A stretch of DNA of 8,189 nt from JBHJOF01 sp050330055 (GTDB lineage: Bacteria > Pseudomonadota > Alphaproteobacteria > Kiloniellales > JAKSDN01), in contig JBHJOF010000292.1 in the NCBI GenBank assembly GCA_050330055.1, positions 1 to 8,189 on the forward strand, in the 5' to 3' direction. The notes under the pieces are model-generated. The model saw nothing but the letters and a program-made list of their open reading frames with translations, was not told where the DNA came from and ran no database searches. Below are positions 1-6,863 of this stretch, piece after piece. Each line of letters opens with the position of its first letter. The first letter of the stretch is position 1. The position numbers were made by a program, and so were the translations under genes.

Positions 1-120
1 TCCTGGCGCAATATTGTGGCCGAGGATGCGGACTTCGCGAATCTTTGCTGCGGCAGAATGGCACTCTACGAATCAATCTTACGTCCGAAAGGCCTCTGCA
101 AGAGTTTTCACACAGCCTGC

Positions 121-168
121 TTCGCCGACCATGACGTTTGGAGTGAATGAGCACCAACCGGACAGCCG
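121..168 (-). repeat. Worn copy of a dispersed REP-associated repeat
   Basis: Positions 121-168 match the reverse complement of 7812-7859 without gaps: the first 16 bases are identical (TTCGCCGACCATGACG), and by my count 24 of the next 32 also agree. A further fragment, CTGTCCGAGACTCG near 207-220, resembles CTGTCCGATTGAGACTCG at 7815-7832 in the same orientation as that copy. The hairpin partner present in the 7844-7876 copy has been lost here. This looks like an old, decayed copy of the element at the right end of the window. Confidence 0.6.
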
Positions 169-232
169 TGGTGAAGGTCAACTATGACGGCGTTGGGGGC
201 TGTTCGCTGTCCGAGACTCGGCAATGACAAAC

Positions 233-261
233 TTGGAAGTCGCGCAGTCAATTCCTGTAAC
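233..261 (+). promoter_or_regulatory. Possible sigma70-type promoter of the LysE-family gene
   Basis: TTGGAA (233-238) and TGTAAC (256-261) are separated by 17 bp; each matches four of six consensus positions. Transcription would begin near 268, leaving a leader of about 55 nt before the GTG start at 324. This is a by-eye match only. Confidence 0.3.
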
Positions 262-323
262 ACCCCACTAGCGCCATGTGATTGCGCCTCTTACAGTGAC
301 GGCCAGCATGCCGGGAGGGCGCC

Positions 324-935
324 GTGAGCCTCGACTTCCTGATAACCTCGCTGATCGTCGTTGTCTCGCCCGGCATCGGCGTGCTCTTCACCCTGGCGGC
401 CGGCCTTTCGCGAGGACCGCGCGCGAGCATCGTCGCGGCCTTCGGCTGCACGCTCGGCATCGTGCCGCACATGGCGGCGGCGGTCACCGGCCTGGCCGCC
501 CTGCTGCACACCAGCGCGCTGGCGTTCCAGACCCTCAAGTATCTGGGCGTGGCCTATCTGCTTTGGATGGCCTGGAACACGCTGCGCGAACGGGGCGCCC
601 TCAAGGTGGAGACGGAGCGCGCGCCGCGCACCGCGACCCAGGTGATCGTCTCCGCCATCCTGGTCAACGTCCTCAATCCGAAGCTCTCGATCTTCTTCTT
701 CGCCTTCCTGCCACAGTTCGTGAGCACCAGCGAGCCGCAGCCGCTCGCGCGCATGCTCGAGCTGAGCGCGGTCTTCATGCTGCTCACCTTCGCGGTTTTC
801 GTCTGCTACGGTTTGTTCGCCGCCGCGGTCCGCAGTCACGTGATCTCGCGCCCGCGGGTGCTGACCTGGATGCGCCGCAGCTTCGCCGCCGCCTTCGCCG
901 CTCTCGGCGCCAAGCTGGCGCTGGCCGAGCGCTAG
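324..935 (+). CDS. LysE/RhtB-family amino acid exporter
   Basis: This is an inner-membrane exporter of the LysE/RhtB family, whose members export amino acids or related metabolites by proton antiport. The 203-residue product has the usual family length and is almost entirely hydrophobic, with likely membrane segments near residues 4-26, 38-62, 68-88, 107-132, 144-170 and 181-200. Family hallmarks are visible: SPGIGVLFTLAAGLSRG near the N-terminus (15-31), AFGCTLGIVPHM (39-50), and NPKLSIFFFAFLPQFV (118-133). The GTG start is chosen because GGGAGG (313-318) lies 5 bases upstream and because the family's N-terminal MSL-F pattern begins here. The gene stands alone and converges on the next gene, with 16 bp between the stop codons. 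The substrate cannot be read from sequence; no specific symbol is justified. Confidence 0.93.
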   Translation: MSLDFLITSLIVVVSPGIGVLFTLAAGLSRGPRASIVAAFGCTLGIVPHMAAAVTGLAALLHTSALAFQTLKYLGVAYLLWMAWNTLRERGALKVETERAPRTATQVIVSAILVNVLNPKLSIFFFAFLPQFVSTSEPQPLARMLELSAVFMLLTFAVFVCYGLFAAAVRSHVISRPRVLTWMRRSFAAAFAALGAKLALAER

Positions 936-951
936 CCGCAGTCCCTGCGCC

Positions 952-1245
952 TTACTGCCCCAGCTCGCCGCAAATCCACTCGGCCACCTGGTCGCGGGCG
1001 GCGGCTGGCGGCAGCTCGGGATGGCGCAGGCCGTAGAGGCGCAGGCCGGCCTCGAAGGCGCGGCGGTCGGAAAGGCCGCGCCGGCGCAGCTCGCGGTAGG
1101 TCCGGGTCACCGCCTGGCGGCAGCCGTCGCCGCTGCTGCAGCTGCAGGTGACGCCACCGCCAACCGCGGCGGCACGCGGGAAGACCACGACGCGGTTTCC
1201 CCGTGGCGTAGCCGCGGCAAAGCCTTTCGGAGGCTGATCGTTCAT
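952..1245 (-). CDS. Small cysteine-cluster protein of unknown function
   Basis: I do not recognise a named family. The 97-residue product has a flexible, Ala/Pro-rich first third, then a cysteine cluster CSCSSGDGC (residues 34-42), followed by a basic, probably helical stretch (43-75) with many Arg residues, and a further Cys at 92. It has no signal peptide or membrane segment. The start is the ATG at 1245; the Shine-Dalgarno is weak (an AAGAAG about 10 bases upstream). The coding reading is supported by strong G/C third positions and by a sensible protein composition in this frame. An FNR/FixK-like box 67 bp upstream suggests oxygen-responsive expression. The cysteines might bind metal or an Fe-S cluster, but that is inference. 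A longer in-strand frame reaching 1285 is out of phase and is not preferred. Confidence 0.65.
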   Translation of the reverse strand: MNDQPPKGFAAATPRGNRVVVFPRAAAVGGGVTCSCSSGDGCRQAVTRTYRELRRRGLSDRRAFEAGLRLYGLRHPELPPAAARDQVAEWICGELGQ

Positions 1246-1311
1246 GACAGGAACAACGCTTCTTGCTTGCTCTCGGTTCCGTCACTGTCCGGCAGATGGC
1301 GGTGCGGGGAA

Positions 1312-1325
1312 TTGATCTGGGTCAA
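1312..1325. promoter_or_regulatory. FNR/FixK/Anr-type operator
   Basis: TTGATCTGGGTCAA is an almost perfect inverted repeat of the classic FNR-family form TTGAT-N4-(A/G)TCAA. It lies between the small cysteine-cluster gene (start 1245, minus strand) and the cloverleaf element. Centred near 1318.5, it would sit about -41 from a transcription start near 1277, the usual place for class II activation, giving a short leader. The -10 hexamer at the expected place (1289-1284 on the minus strand, GACAGT) is poor. The nearest gene start on the plus strand is about 1.9 kb away, so the minus-strand gene is the natural target. Confidence 0.6.
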
Positions 1326-1343
1326 ATCGAGCGGCCACCCACC

Positions 1344-1468
1344 CTTCGAGACGCCCGGCTTCGCTAAGGCTTCGCCGGGCTCCTCAGGGTGAGGTTGCAG
1401 CGGTTTCATGCACCGCCCTCATGCTGAGGAGGCCGCCGAAGCCGTTGGCGTAGGCGGCCGTCTCGAAG
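1344..1468. repeat. Cloverleaf-forming palindromic element
   Basis: Four stems fit end to end. The outer stem is CTTCGAGAC (1344-1352) with GTCTCGAAG (1460-1468), a perfect 9 bp. Arm one is GCCCGGC (1353-1359) with GCCGGGC (1374-1380). Arm two is 1381-1394 with 1417-1430 (12 Watson-Crick pairs, one G-T, one mismatch), capped by GCGGT (1400-1404) with ACCGC (1412-1416). Arm three is GGCCGCC (1431-1437) with GGCGGCC (1453-1459). The arms abut without spare bases. CCC at 1338-1340 and GGG at 1472-1474 could extend the base. The element lies 30 bp past the prfC stop, so it may also act in termination or mRNA stability. The sequence family is shared with 6756-6826. Confidence 0.8.
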
Positions 1469-1498
1469 CATGGGCTACCGCACCAATGCGGATTTCCG

Positions 1499-3127
<1,629 letters not shown>

Positions 3128-3170
3128 GGAACAACCTCCTGGGAGGGAGCGTATTTCAACGCCTAGGGGC

Positions 3171-3196
3171 CCCAGCCTGCCGCCGGGCAGGCCGGG
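3171..3196 (-). other. Hairpin in the prfC leader
   Basis: CCTGCC (3176-3181) and GGCAGG (3186-3191) form a perfect stem around the tetraloop GCCG. G3175-C3192 adds a pair, and after one mismatch three further C-G pairs extend it to 3171-3196. If prfC is transcribed from the candidate promoter just upstream, this stem would form at the very 5' end of its mRNA. Whether it protects or regulates the message is not known. Confidence 0.4.
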
Positions 3197-3204
3197 CCGG
3201 CCCC

Positions 3205-3233
3205 TATATAGGCCGCCCCGCCGGCTCTTGCAG
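3205..3233 (-). promoter_or_regulatory. Possible prfC promoter
   Basis: Read on the minus strand, CTGCAA (3233-3228) and TATATA (3210-3205) are 17 bp apart, with three and four consensus matches respectively. TATATA is the only A/T-rich island in a very G/C-rich stretch. Transcription would start near 3198, giving a leader of about 70 nt before the TTG start codon. Confidence 0.3.
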
Positions 3234-3260
3234 CACCCTAGTGAAATCTTTGCTAAGCTG

Positions 3261-3629
3261 ATGTTAATGGAACAGCGCAGCGACATCGACCTGACCGCTC
3301 TGCGCAGCCGGCTGCTGGCGCGCCGGGCCGAGCTGGAGCCGCTTGCCGAGCGCAGCCACGAGGAGAGCCGGCCGGTCGAACTCGACCAGACCCGGGTCGG
3401 CCGCCTGTCGCGCATGGACGCGTTGCAGGGCCAGGCCATGGCGGCCGAGACCGAGCGCCGGCGCCACCAGGAGCTGGAGTGCATCGCCGCCGCGTTCAAG
3501 CGCATGGCCGAGGGCGACTACGGCTACTGCCTCTCCTGCGGCGAGCCGATCCCGGTCAAGCGCCTGGATGCCGACCCCACCACGCCACTCTGCGTCGCCT
3601 GCGCCGCCGGCCCCAGCGCCGACCGCTGA
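3261..3629 (+). CDS. DksA/TraR-family C4 zinc-finger protein
   Basis: The product (122 residues from ATG 3261, or 120 from ATG 3267) has a charged, helical coiled-coil-like first two thirds and a C-terminal zinc finger CLSC-x17-CVAC, with GEPIP following the first pair, the pattern of the DksA/TraR family. DksA works with RNA polymerase through its secondary channel in the stringent response; short relatives of this type are less well characterised. The tip segment reads VGRLSRMDALQGQAMA and lacks the two-aspartate DxxDxA motif of classical DksA, so it may not act in the same way. No good Shine-Dalgarno is seen before either ATG. The reading frame is open far upstream, but that part lies antisense to prfC and has no family resemblance. 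It is divergent from prfC, with about 130 bp shared between them. Confidence 0.88.
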   Translation: MLMEQRSDIDLTALRSRLLARRAELEPLAERSHEESRPVELDQTRVGRLSRMDALQGQAMAAETERRRHQELECIAAAFKRMAEGDYGYCLSCGEPIPVKRLDADPTTPLCVACAAGPSADR

Positions 3630-3690
3630 GCGGCTGGCCAGACGTGGCTCTCGCATCCTCAAAGGATCACCCGACCGACACACCCTTGGT

Positions 3691-3776
3691 GTCACCCCCG
3701 GGCTTGACCCGGGGGTCCACCGCAAGTTCAAAACGGCACCGTTGCCTGGATTGCCGGGTCAAGCCCGGCAATGACA
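3691..3776. repeat. Inverted pair of REP hairpins
   Basis: The first hairpin pairs ACCCCCGGG (3694-3702) with CCCGGGGGT (3708-3716) around the loop CTTGA. The second pairs ATTGCCGGG (3750-3758) with CCCGGCAAT (3764-3772) around TCAAG, the complement of the first loop. Both are therefore the same palindrome family (GTCA...GGGCTTGACCC...) in opposite orientation, about 33 bp apart, which is the REPIN arrangement. They lie after the zinc-finger gene and may also serve as its terminator or mRNA end, though no U-tract follows. Confidence 0.75.
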
Positions 3777-3867
3777 TCGAGTGGTTGCAATAGCTTGAGT
3801 AAGCTTGATTGGGTTCGAGCCAGACTTTGGGAGCCAACCAAACGCCAACATCCATGAGGGGAACGAG

Positions 3868-4551
3868 GTGAGCGAGAGGGAAATCGCCTTGATCGTCGGT
3901 GCCGGCAGCGGGCTCAGCGCCTCGCTGGCACGGCTCTGTGCCCGCGAGGGCATGGCCGTGGCGCTGGCCGCCCGCAATGCCGACAAGCTGGCCGGGCTGG
4001 CGGAGCAGACCGGCGCCCGCAGCTACCGCTGCGACGCCGTCGACGTTGCCGAGGTTGAGGCCCTCTTCGCCGCCGTCGAGCGCGACCTCGGCTGCCCCGG
4101 CCTGGTGGTCTACAATGCCAGCGCGCGGGCCCGCGGGCCGCTGGTCGAGCTCGACTCCGAAGCGGTCCGGCAGAGCCTGCTGGTCTCGGCCTACGGCGGC
4201 TTCCTGGTCGGCCGGGCAGCCGCGCGGGCCATGCTGCCGCGCGGCAGCGGCACGATCCTCTTCACCGGCGCCTCGGCCAGCGTCAAGGGCTATGCCCAGT
4301 CCGCCCCCTTCGCCATGGGCAAGTTCGGCCTGCGCGGCCTCGCCCAGTCGATGGCGCGCGAGCTGGCGCCGCAGGGCATCCACGTCGGCCATTTCGTGAT
4401 CGACGGCGGTATCCTGGCCGGAAAGGGTCCGGACGACGATTCCCGGCTGCATCCCGATGCGATTGCCGAGAGCTACCTGCAGATTCACCGCCAGCCGCGC
4501 AGCGCCTGGACCTGGGAAGTCGAGCTCCGGCCCTGGATCGAGCGCTTTTAA
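3868..4551 (+). CDS. Short-chain dehydrogenase/reductase-family protein with Phe for the catalytic Tyr
   Basis: A 227-residue Rossmann-fold protein of the classical SDR type. The nucleotide-binding loop is GAGSGLSAS (11-19), next to the first strand ALIV; the conserved Asn is in YNAS (82-85); the TGASAS segment (133-138) carries the expected catalytic Ser. The YxxxK motif, however, reads FAMGK (148-152), keeping Lys152 but not the Tyr. I recall SDR relatives with FASAKFALRGLAQSMAREL at this place, so the change may be a subfamily trait rather than damage. The rest is intact up to WTWEVELRPWIERF. The GTG start has AGGGGA (3857-3862) 5 bases upstream; an in-frame TTG at 3805 lacks this. Substrate and activity cannot be assigned. 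It has its own 100-bp gap before the next gene. Confidence 0.9.
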   Translation: MSEREIALIVGAGSGLSASLARLCAREGMAVALAARNADKLAGLAEQTGARSYRCDAVDVAEVEALFAAVERDLGCPGLVVYNASARARGPLVELDSEAVRQSLLVSAYGGFLVGRAAARAMLPRGSGTILFTGASASVKGYAQSAPFAMGKFGLRGLAQSMARELAPQGIHVGHFVIDGGILAGKGPDDDSRLHPDAIAESYLQIHRQPRSAWTWEVELRPWIERF

Positions 4552-4651
4552 CTCTTGTTAACCATATCAGGTCTTAAGTGGAACGGCTCAGGTAGGGCGC
4601 CCCATCCGCCGATGCACAGGTGTTTTCTGATCAACCAGCAAGGCTGCCACC

Positions 4652-5245
4652 ATGAGCAAAGCTGCATACGTCTACGAGATTGGCAATCAGTCGTCGAAGG
4701 ACTTCGACCGCGGCGAGATCGAAGCGCGCGACGAGACCGACGCCCGCCGGCGCCTGCGCGGCAAGCTGGGCGTGCTGCGCCTGCCGGCCAACCCCCGCCT
4801 GTTCCACAAGTCCGAGGTGGCCGCCCGCGAGGCCCAGGCCAAGGCCGCCAAGCTGCGCTACCTGCTGCGCGTGCTGGGCGATCACCATGCCTGGCTGACC
4901 GGCAAGCCCGGTGGCCGGCGCGCCGACCTCTCACGCCTCAACCTGAGCGGCGTCAACCTGCGCAAGCGCAACCTGGCGAACGCCGACCTGACCGACGCCG
5001 ACCTCACGGGTGCCGATCTTTCGGGCGCCAACCTGACCGATGCCACCCTGGTTCGGGCAAACCTGCGCGAGGCCGACCTGCGCAACGCTGACCTGCGCAA
5101 CGCCGATCTCAGCGAGGCCGACCTGCGCGACGCCGTCCTGACCGGCGTCAAGCTCGACGGCGCCGAGATCTGGCGCACCAACGTCAAGGGCTGCGTAATC
5201 TCCCCCAAGGCGCTGCACGCCGCCTTCGAATGCCGTGCGAAGTAG
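4652..5245 (+). CDS. Pentapeptide-repeat protein with an N-terminal domain
   Basis: A 197-residue soluble protein. Residues 91-180 are 18 consecutive pentapeptides of the A(D/N)Lxx type (for example ADLTD ADLTG ADLSG ANLTD), which should form a right-handed quadrilateral beta-helix of about four and a half turns. Residues 1-85 are different: AYVYEIGN...RGEIEARDETDARRRLRGKLGVLRL (5-44) recalls the N-terminal pattern of GspF/PilC-type proteins (YRYRA...G.IEA....AR..LR..G), followed by a basic helix (55-76). That likeness is by eye. Pentapeptide proteins include gyrase-protecting DNA mimics such as MfpA and Qnr, but this one is short of acidic charge and its role is unknown. The ATG has AAGG 8 bases upstream. 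The repeat region shows 15-nt periodicity in DNA, which reflects the protein repeat. Confidence 0.92.
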   Translation: MSKAAYVYEIGNQSSKDFDRGEIEARDETDARRRLRGKLGVLRLPANPRLFHKSEVAAREAQAKAAKLRYLLRVLGDHHAWLTGKPGGRRADLSRLNLSGVNLRKRNLANADLTDADLTGADLSGANLTDATLVRANLREADLRNADLRNADLSEADLRDAVLTGVKLDGAEIWRTNVKGCVISPKALHAAFECRAK

Positions 5246-5263
5246 TTTAGCGGCAACAGACTT

Positions 5264-5370
5264 AGGCCCGAGGGGACTGTCCCCGTAGCGTAGCGAAGGG
5301 GGCTGTCCCCGGATTGGCTGCCTCCGCTCGGGGACAGTCCCCTACGGGTCCAGTCCCCTTCTTCGGGCCT
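5264..5370. repeat. Second cloverleaf-like element with four GGGGAC-type 13-mers
   Basis: The outer stem pairs AGGCCCGA (5264-5271) with TCGGGCCT (5363-5370) and, after a TTCT bulge, GGGGACTG (5272-5279) with CAGTCCCC (5351-5358). Inside are three adjoining arms: TCCCC (5280-5284) with GGGGG (5298-5302); CTGTCCCCG (5303-5311) with CGGGGACAG (5329-5337), perfect 9 bp; and a short CCC (5340-5342)/GGG (5346-5348) hairpin within 5338-5350. Four related 13-mers (5272-5284, 5298-5310, 5330-5342, 5346-5358; type GGGGACTGTCCCC) can pair in other ways, including one long two-arm hairpin. It fills the gap before the dehydrogenase gene. Confidence 0.75.
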
Positions 5371-5383
5371 GGCGCGATCGACG

Positions 5384-5414
5384 TTGTTCCCGACCGCCGG
5401 CTGCCTGCTAGACT
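5384..5414 (+). promoter_or_regulatory. Possible dadA promoter
   Basis: TAGACT (5409-5414) is a reasonable -10 hexamer; TTGTTC (5384-5389) is 19 bp upstream, which is long. The same TAGACT appears before the racemase-family gene. Transcription would start near 5421, some 48 nt before the ATG. Confidence 0.3.
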
Positions 5415-5468
5415 AGCCCGCCGGGGCGCGGCCGCGCCCTTGTGGGTCGGTGCGGGGGCATTCGGCGG

Positions 5469-6713
5469 ATGCGGATCCTGGTGCTGGGCGGCGGCGTGGT
5501 CGGCGTCACCACCGCCTACTTTCTCGCCAAGGACGGCCATGAGGTCACCCTGGTCGAGCGCCACGCGAGTGCGGCGGCTGAGACCAGCTTCGCCAACGCC
5601 GGCCTGATCGCGCCGGGCCATGCCTATGCCTGGTCCTCGCCGCGCGCGCCCAGAATCCTGCTCAAGTCGCTCTACCGGAAGGACCAGGCGCTGCGCTTCA
5701 AGCTGCGGCCCGACCCGCGGCTCTGGGCCTGGTCGTGGCTCTTTCTGCGCCAGTGCAATGCCGAATCGGCGCGCATCAACACCCTGCGCAAGCATCGGCT
5801 ATGCCTCTATTCCCAGGCCGCACTGCAGGCGCTGGTGGCCGAGACCGGGCTGCGCTATGACGGCCAGCGCGGCGGCCTGCTCTACCTCTACCGCACGCCC
5901 GAGAGCTTCGCGCGCGGCACCGCCAACATGCAGATCCTGCAAGACGACGGCCAACGCATGGAGGTGGTCGACCGCAAGCGCGCCGCCGACATCGAACCGG
6001 CGCTGGCGCCGGTCAAGCACAAGATCGCCGGCGCCATCTACTGCCCGAGCGACGAGAGCGGCGACGCGCGGCTGTTTACGCAGAACCTGGCAAAGCTCTC
6101 CGCCGAGCACGGCGTGACCTTTCGCTTCGGCCGGACCGTGACCCGCATCGAGGCCGAGGGCGACCGCGTCACGAAGGTGATGACCGACCAGGGCGAGTTC
6201 AGCGCCGAGGCCTATGTGCTGGCGCTCGGCTGCCAGGCGCCCTTCCTCGCCCGCCCGCTCGGGATCAGGCTGCCGATCTATCCGATCAAGGGCTACTCGG
6301 TCACCCTGCCGGTCACCGAGCACGACAAGCCGCCCACCATCGGCGGCGTCGACGAGGACAACCTGGTCGCCTACTGCCGCATGGGCAATCGCCTGCGCAT
6401 CACCGCCACGGCCGAGTTCGCCGGCTACGACACCAGCCACAGGCCGTCCGACTATCACCATATGCTGGCGGCGGCGCGCGACCTCTTCCCGGACGGCGGC
6501 GACTATTCGGAGCCCACATACTGGGCCGGCCTCAGGCCCATGACCCCGGAGGGTACGCCGATCCTCGGGCTCGGGCGCCAGCGCAACCTCTATCTCAATG
6601 CCGGCCACGGCCACATGGGCTGGACCATGGCCTGCGGCACGGCGCGCATCGTCACCGACCTCGTCGCCGGCCGGAAGCCGGAGATCGACCTGGCGGGCAT
6701 GACGCTACGCTAA
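5469..6713 (+). CDS. dadA: D-amino acid dehydrogenase (DadA-type, FAD-dependent)
   Basis: This flavoenzyme deaminates D-amino acids to 2-oxo acids and passes electrons to the respiratory chain at the inner membrane. The 414-residue product aligns over its whole length with E. coli DadA (432 residues). The FAD-binding fold opens with MRILVLGGGVVG (GxGxxG at 7-12) and the ribose-binding acid is Glu30. Family blocks are ETSFANAGLIAPG (38-50), GLRPMTPEGTP (354-364) and NAGHGHMGWTMACG (377-390). The ATG fits the family's N-terminus exactly; an in-frame GTG at 5442 would add nine unrelated residues. The ribosome site is modest (a G-run near 5455-5459 and GGCGG at 5464-5468). No alanine racemase (dadX) adjoins it, so paralogous roles on other D-amino acids or on hydroxyproline-type substrates are possible. 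Confidence 0.93.
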   Translation: MRILVLGGGVVGVTTAYFLAKDGHEVTLVERHASAAAETSFANAGLIAPGHAYAWSSPRAPRILLKSLYRKDQALRFKLRPDPRLWAWSWLFLRQCNAESARINTLRKHRLCLYSQAALQALVAETGLRYDGQRGGLLYLYRTPESFARGTANMQILQDDGQRMEVVDRKRAADIEPALAPVKHKIAGAIYCPSDESGDARLFTQNLAKLSAEHGVTFRFGRTVTRIEAEGDRVTKVMTDQGEFSAEAYVLALGCQAPFLARPLGIRLPIYPIKGYSVTLPVTEHDKPPTIGGVDEDNLVAYCRMGNRLRITATAEFAGYDTSHRPSDYHHMLAAARDLFPDGGDYSEPTYWAGLRPMTPEGTPILGLGRQRNLYLNAGHGHMGWTMACGTARIVTDLVAGRKPEIDLAGMTLR

Positions 6714-6755
6714 AACGCAATCCGTTCGGGTTGAATCGGCATTGCGGCCCTCCCC

Positions 6756-6826
6756 CTTCGACAAGCTCAGGGTGAGGGGGGCTTGTGCTGAATCAGCACA
6801 AGCCCCTCATGCTGAGCCTGTCGAAG
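6756..6826. repeat. Long palindromic hairpin, same family as the first cloverleaf
   Basis: The two halves pair almost throughout: CTTCGACA (6756-6763) with TGTCGAAG (6819-6826), then CTCAGG..GTGAGG with CCTCAT..CTGAG, and a perfect inner 11-bp stem GCTTGTGCTGA (6781-6791) with TCAGCACAAGC (6793-6803) around a single base. CCCTC (6748-6752) and GAGGG (6830-6834) extend it across a small internal loop. Further out, CGCAATCC (6716-6723) pairs with GGATTGCG (6833-6840), and AATCCGTTC (6719-6727) with GAACGGATT (6855-6863), as alternatives. It begins soon after the dadA stop and could cap that transcript. Confidence 0.8.
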
Positions 6827-6863
6827 CATGAGGGATTGCGCGATGATCACAAGTGAACGGATT

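Larger units (their letters stand above)
1..323. other. Gene-free left flank with a degenerate repeat
   Basis: I see no convincing gene here. The GC content is visibly lower than in the genes to the right and third codon positions show no strong G/C bias. The first frame is open from the window edge to a TGA at 148-150 (49 residues), but I recognise nothing in that peptide, and its end lies inside a repeat-derived segment (121-168), so I do not call it a gene tail. The right part holds a possible promoter for the exporter gene that follows. Confidence 0.5.

Noticed and set aside
1..150. Tail of a gene entering from the left edge
   Set aside because: Open only by 49 codons, weak codon bias, no recognisable motif, and its end is made of repeat-derived sequence.
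3128..3505. N-terminal extension of the RF3 reading frame by 126 codons
   Set aside because: It is antisense to the zinc-finger gene, shows no RF3 similarity, and a TTG with perfect AGGAGG at 7 bases marks a better start giving near-normal family length.
4558..4577. CtrA-like TTAA...TTAA pair before the pentapeptide-repeat gene
   Set aside because: The two TTAA blocks are 12 bp apart, not the 7 bp of the CtrA box.
4921..5190. Tandem 15-nt DNA repeats as a CRISPR or satellite array
   Set aside because: The periodicity is exactly that of the pentapeptide codons (GCC GAC CTG ...) with an intact reading frame; there are no spacers.
5280..5302. Rho-independent terminator after the pentapeptide-repeat gene
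   Set aside because: Stems are strong, but no T-run follows on either strand; the repeats fit the larger cloverleaf-like fold better.
5799..6614. Minus-strand open frame within dadA
   Set aside because: Antisense shadow with a composition driven by dadA third positions; the DadA match on the plus strand is complete.
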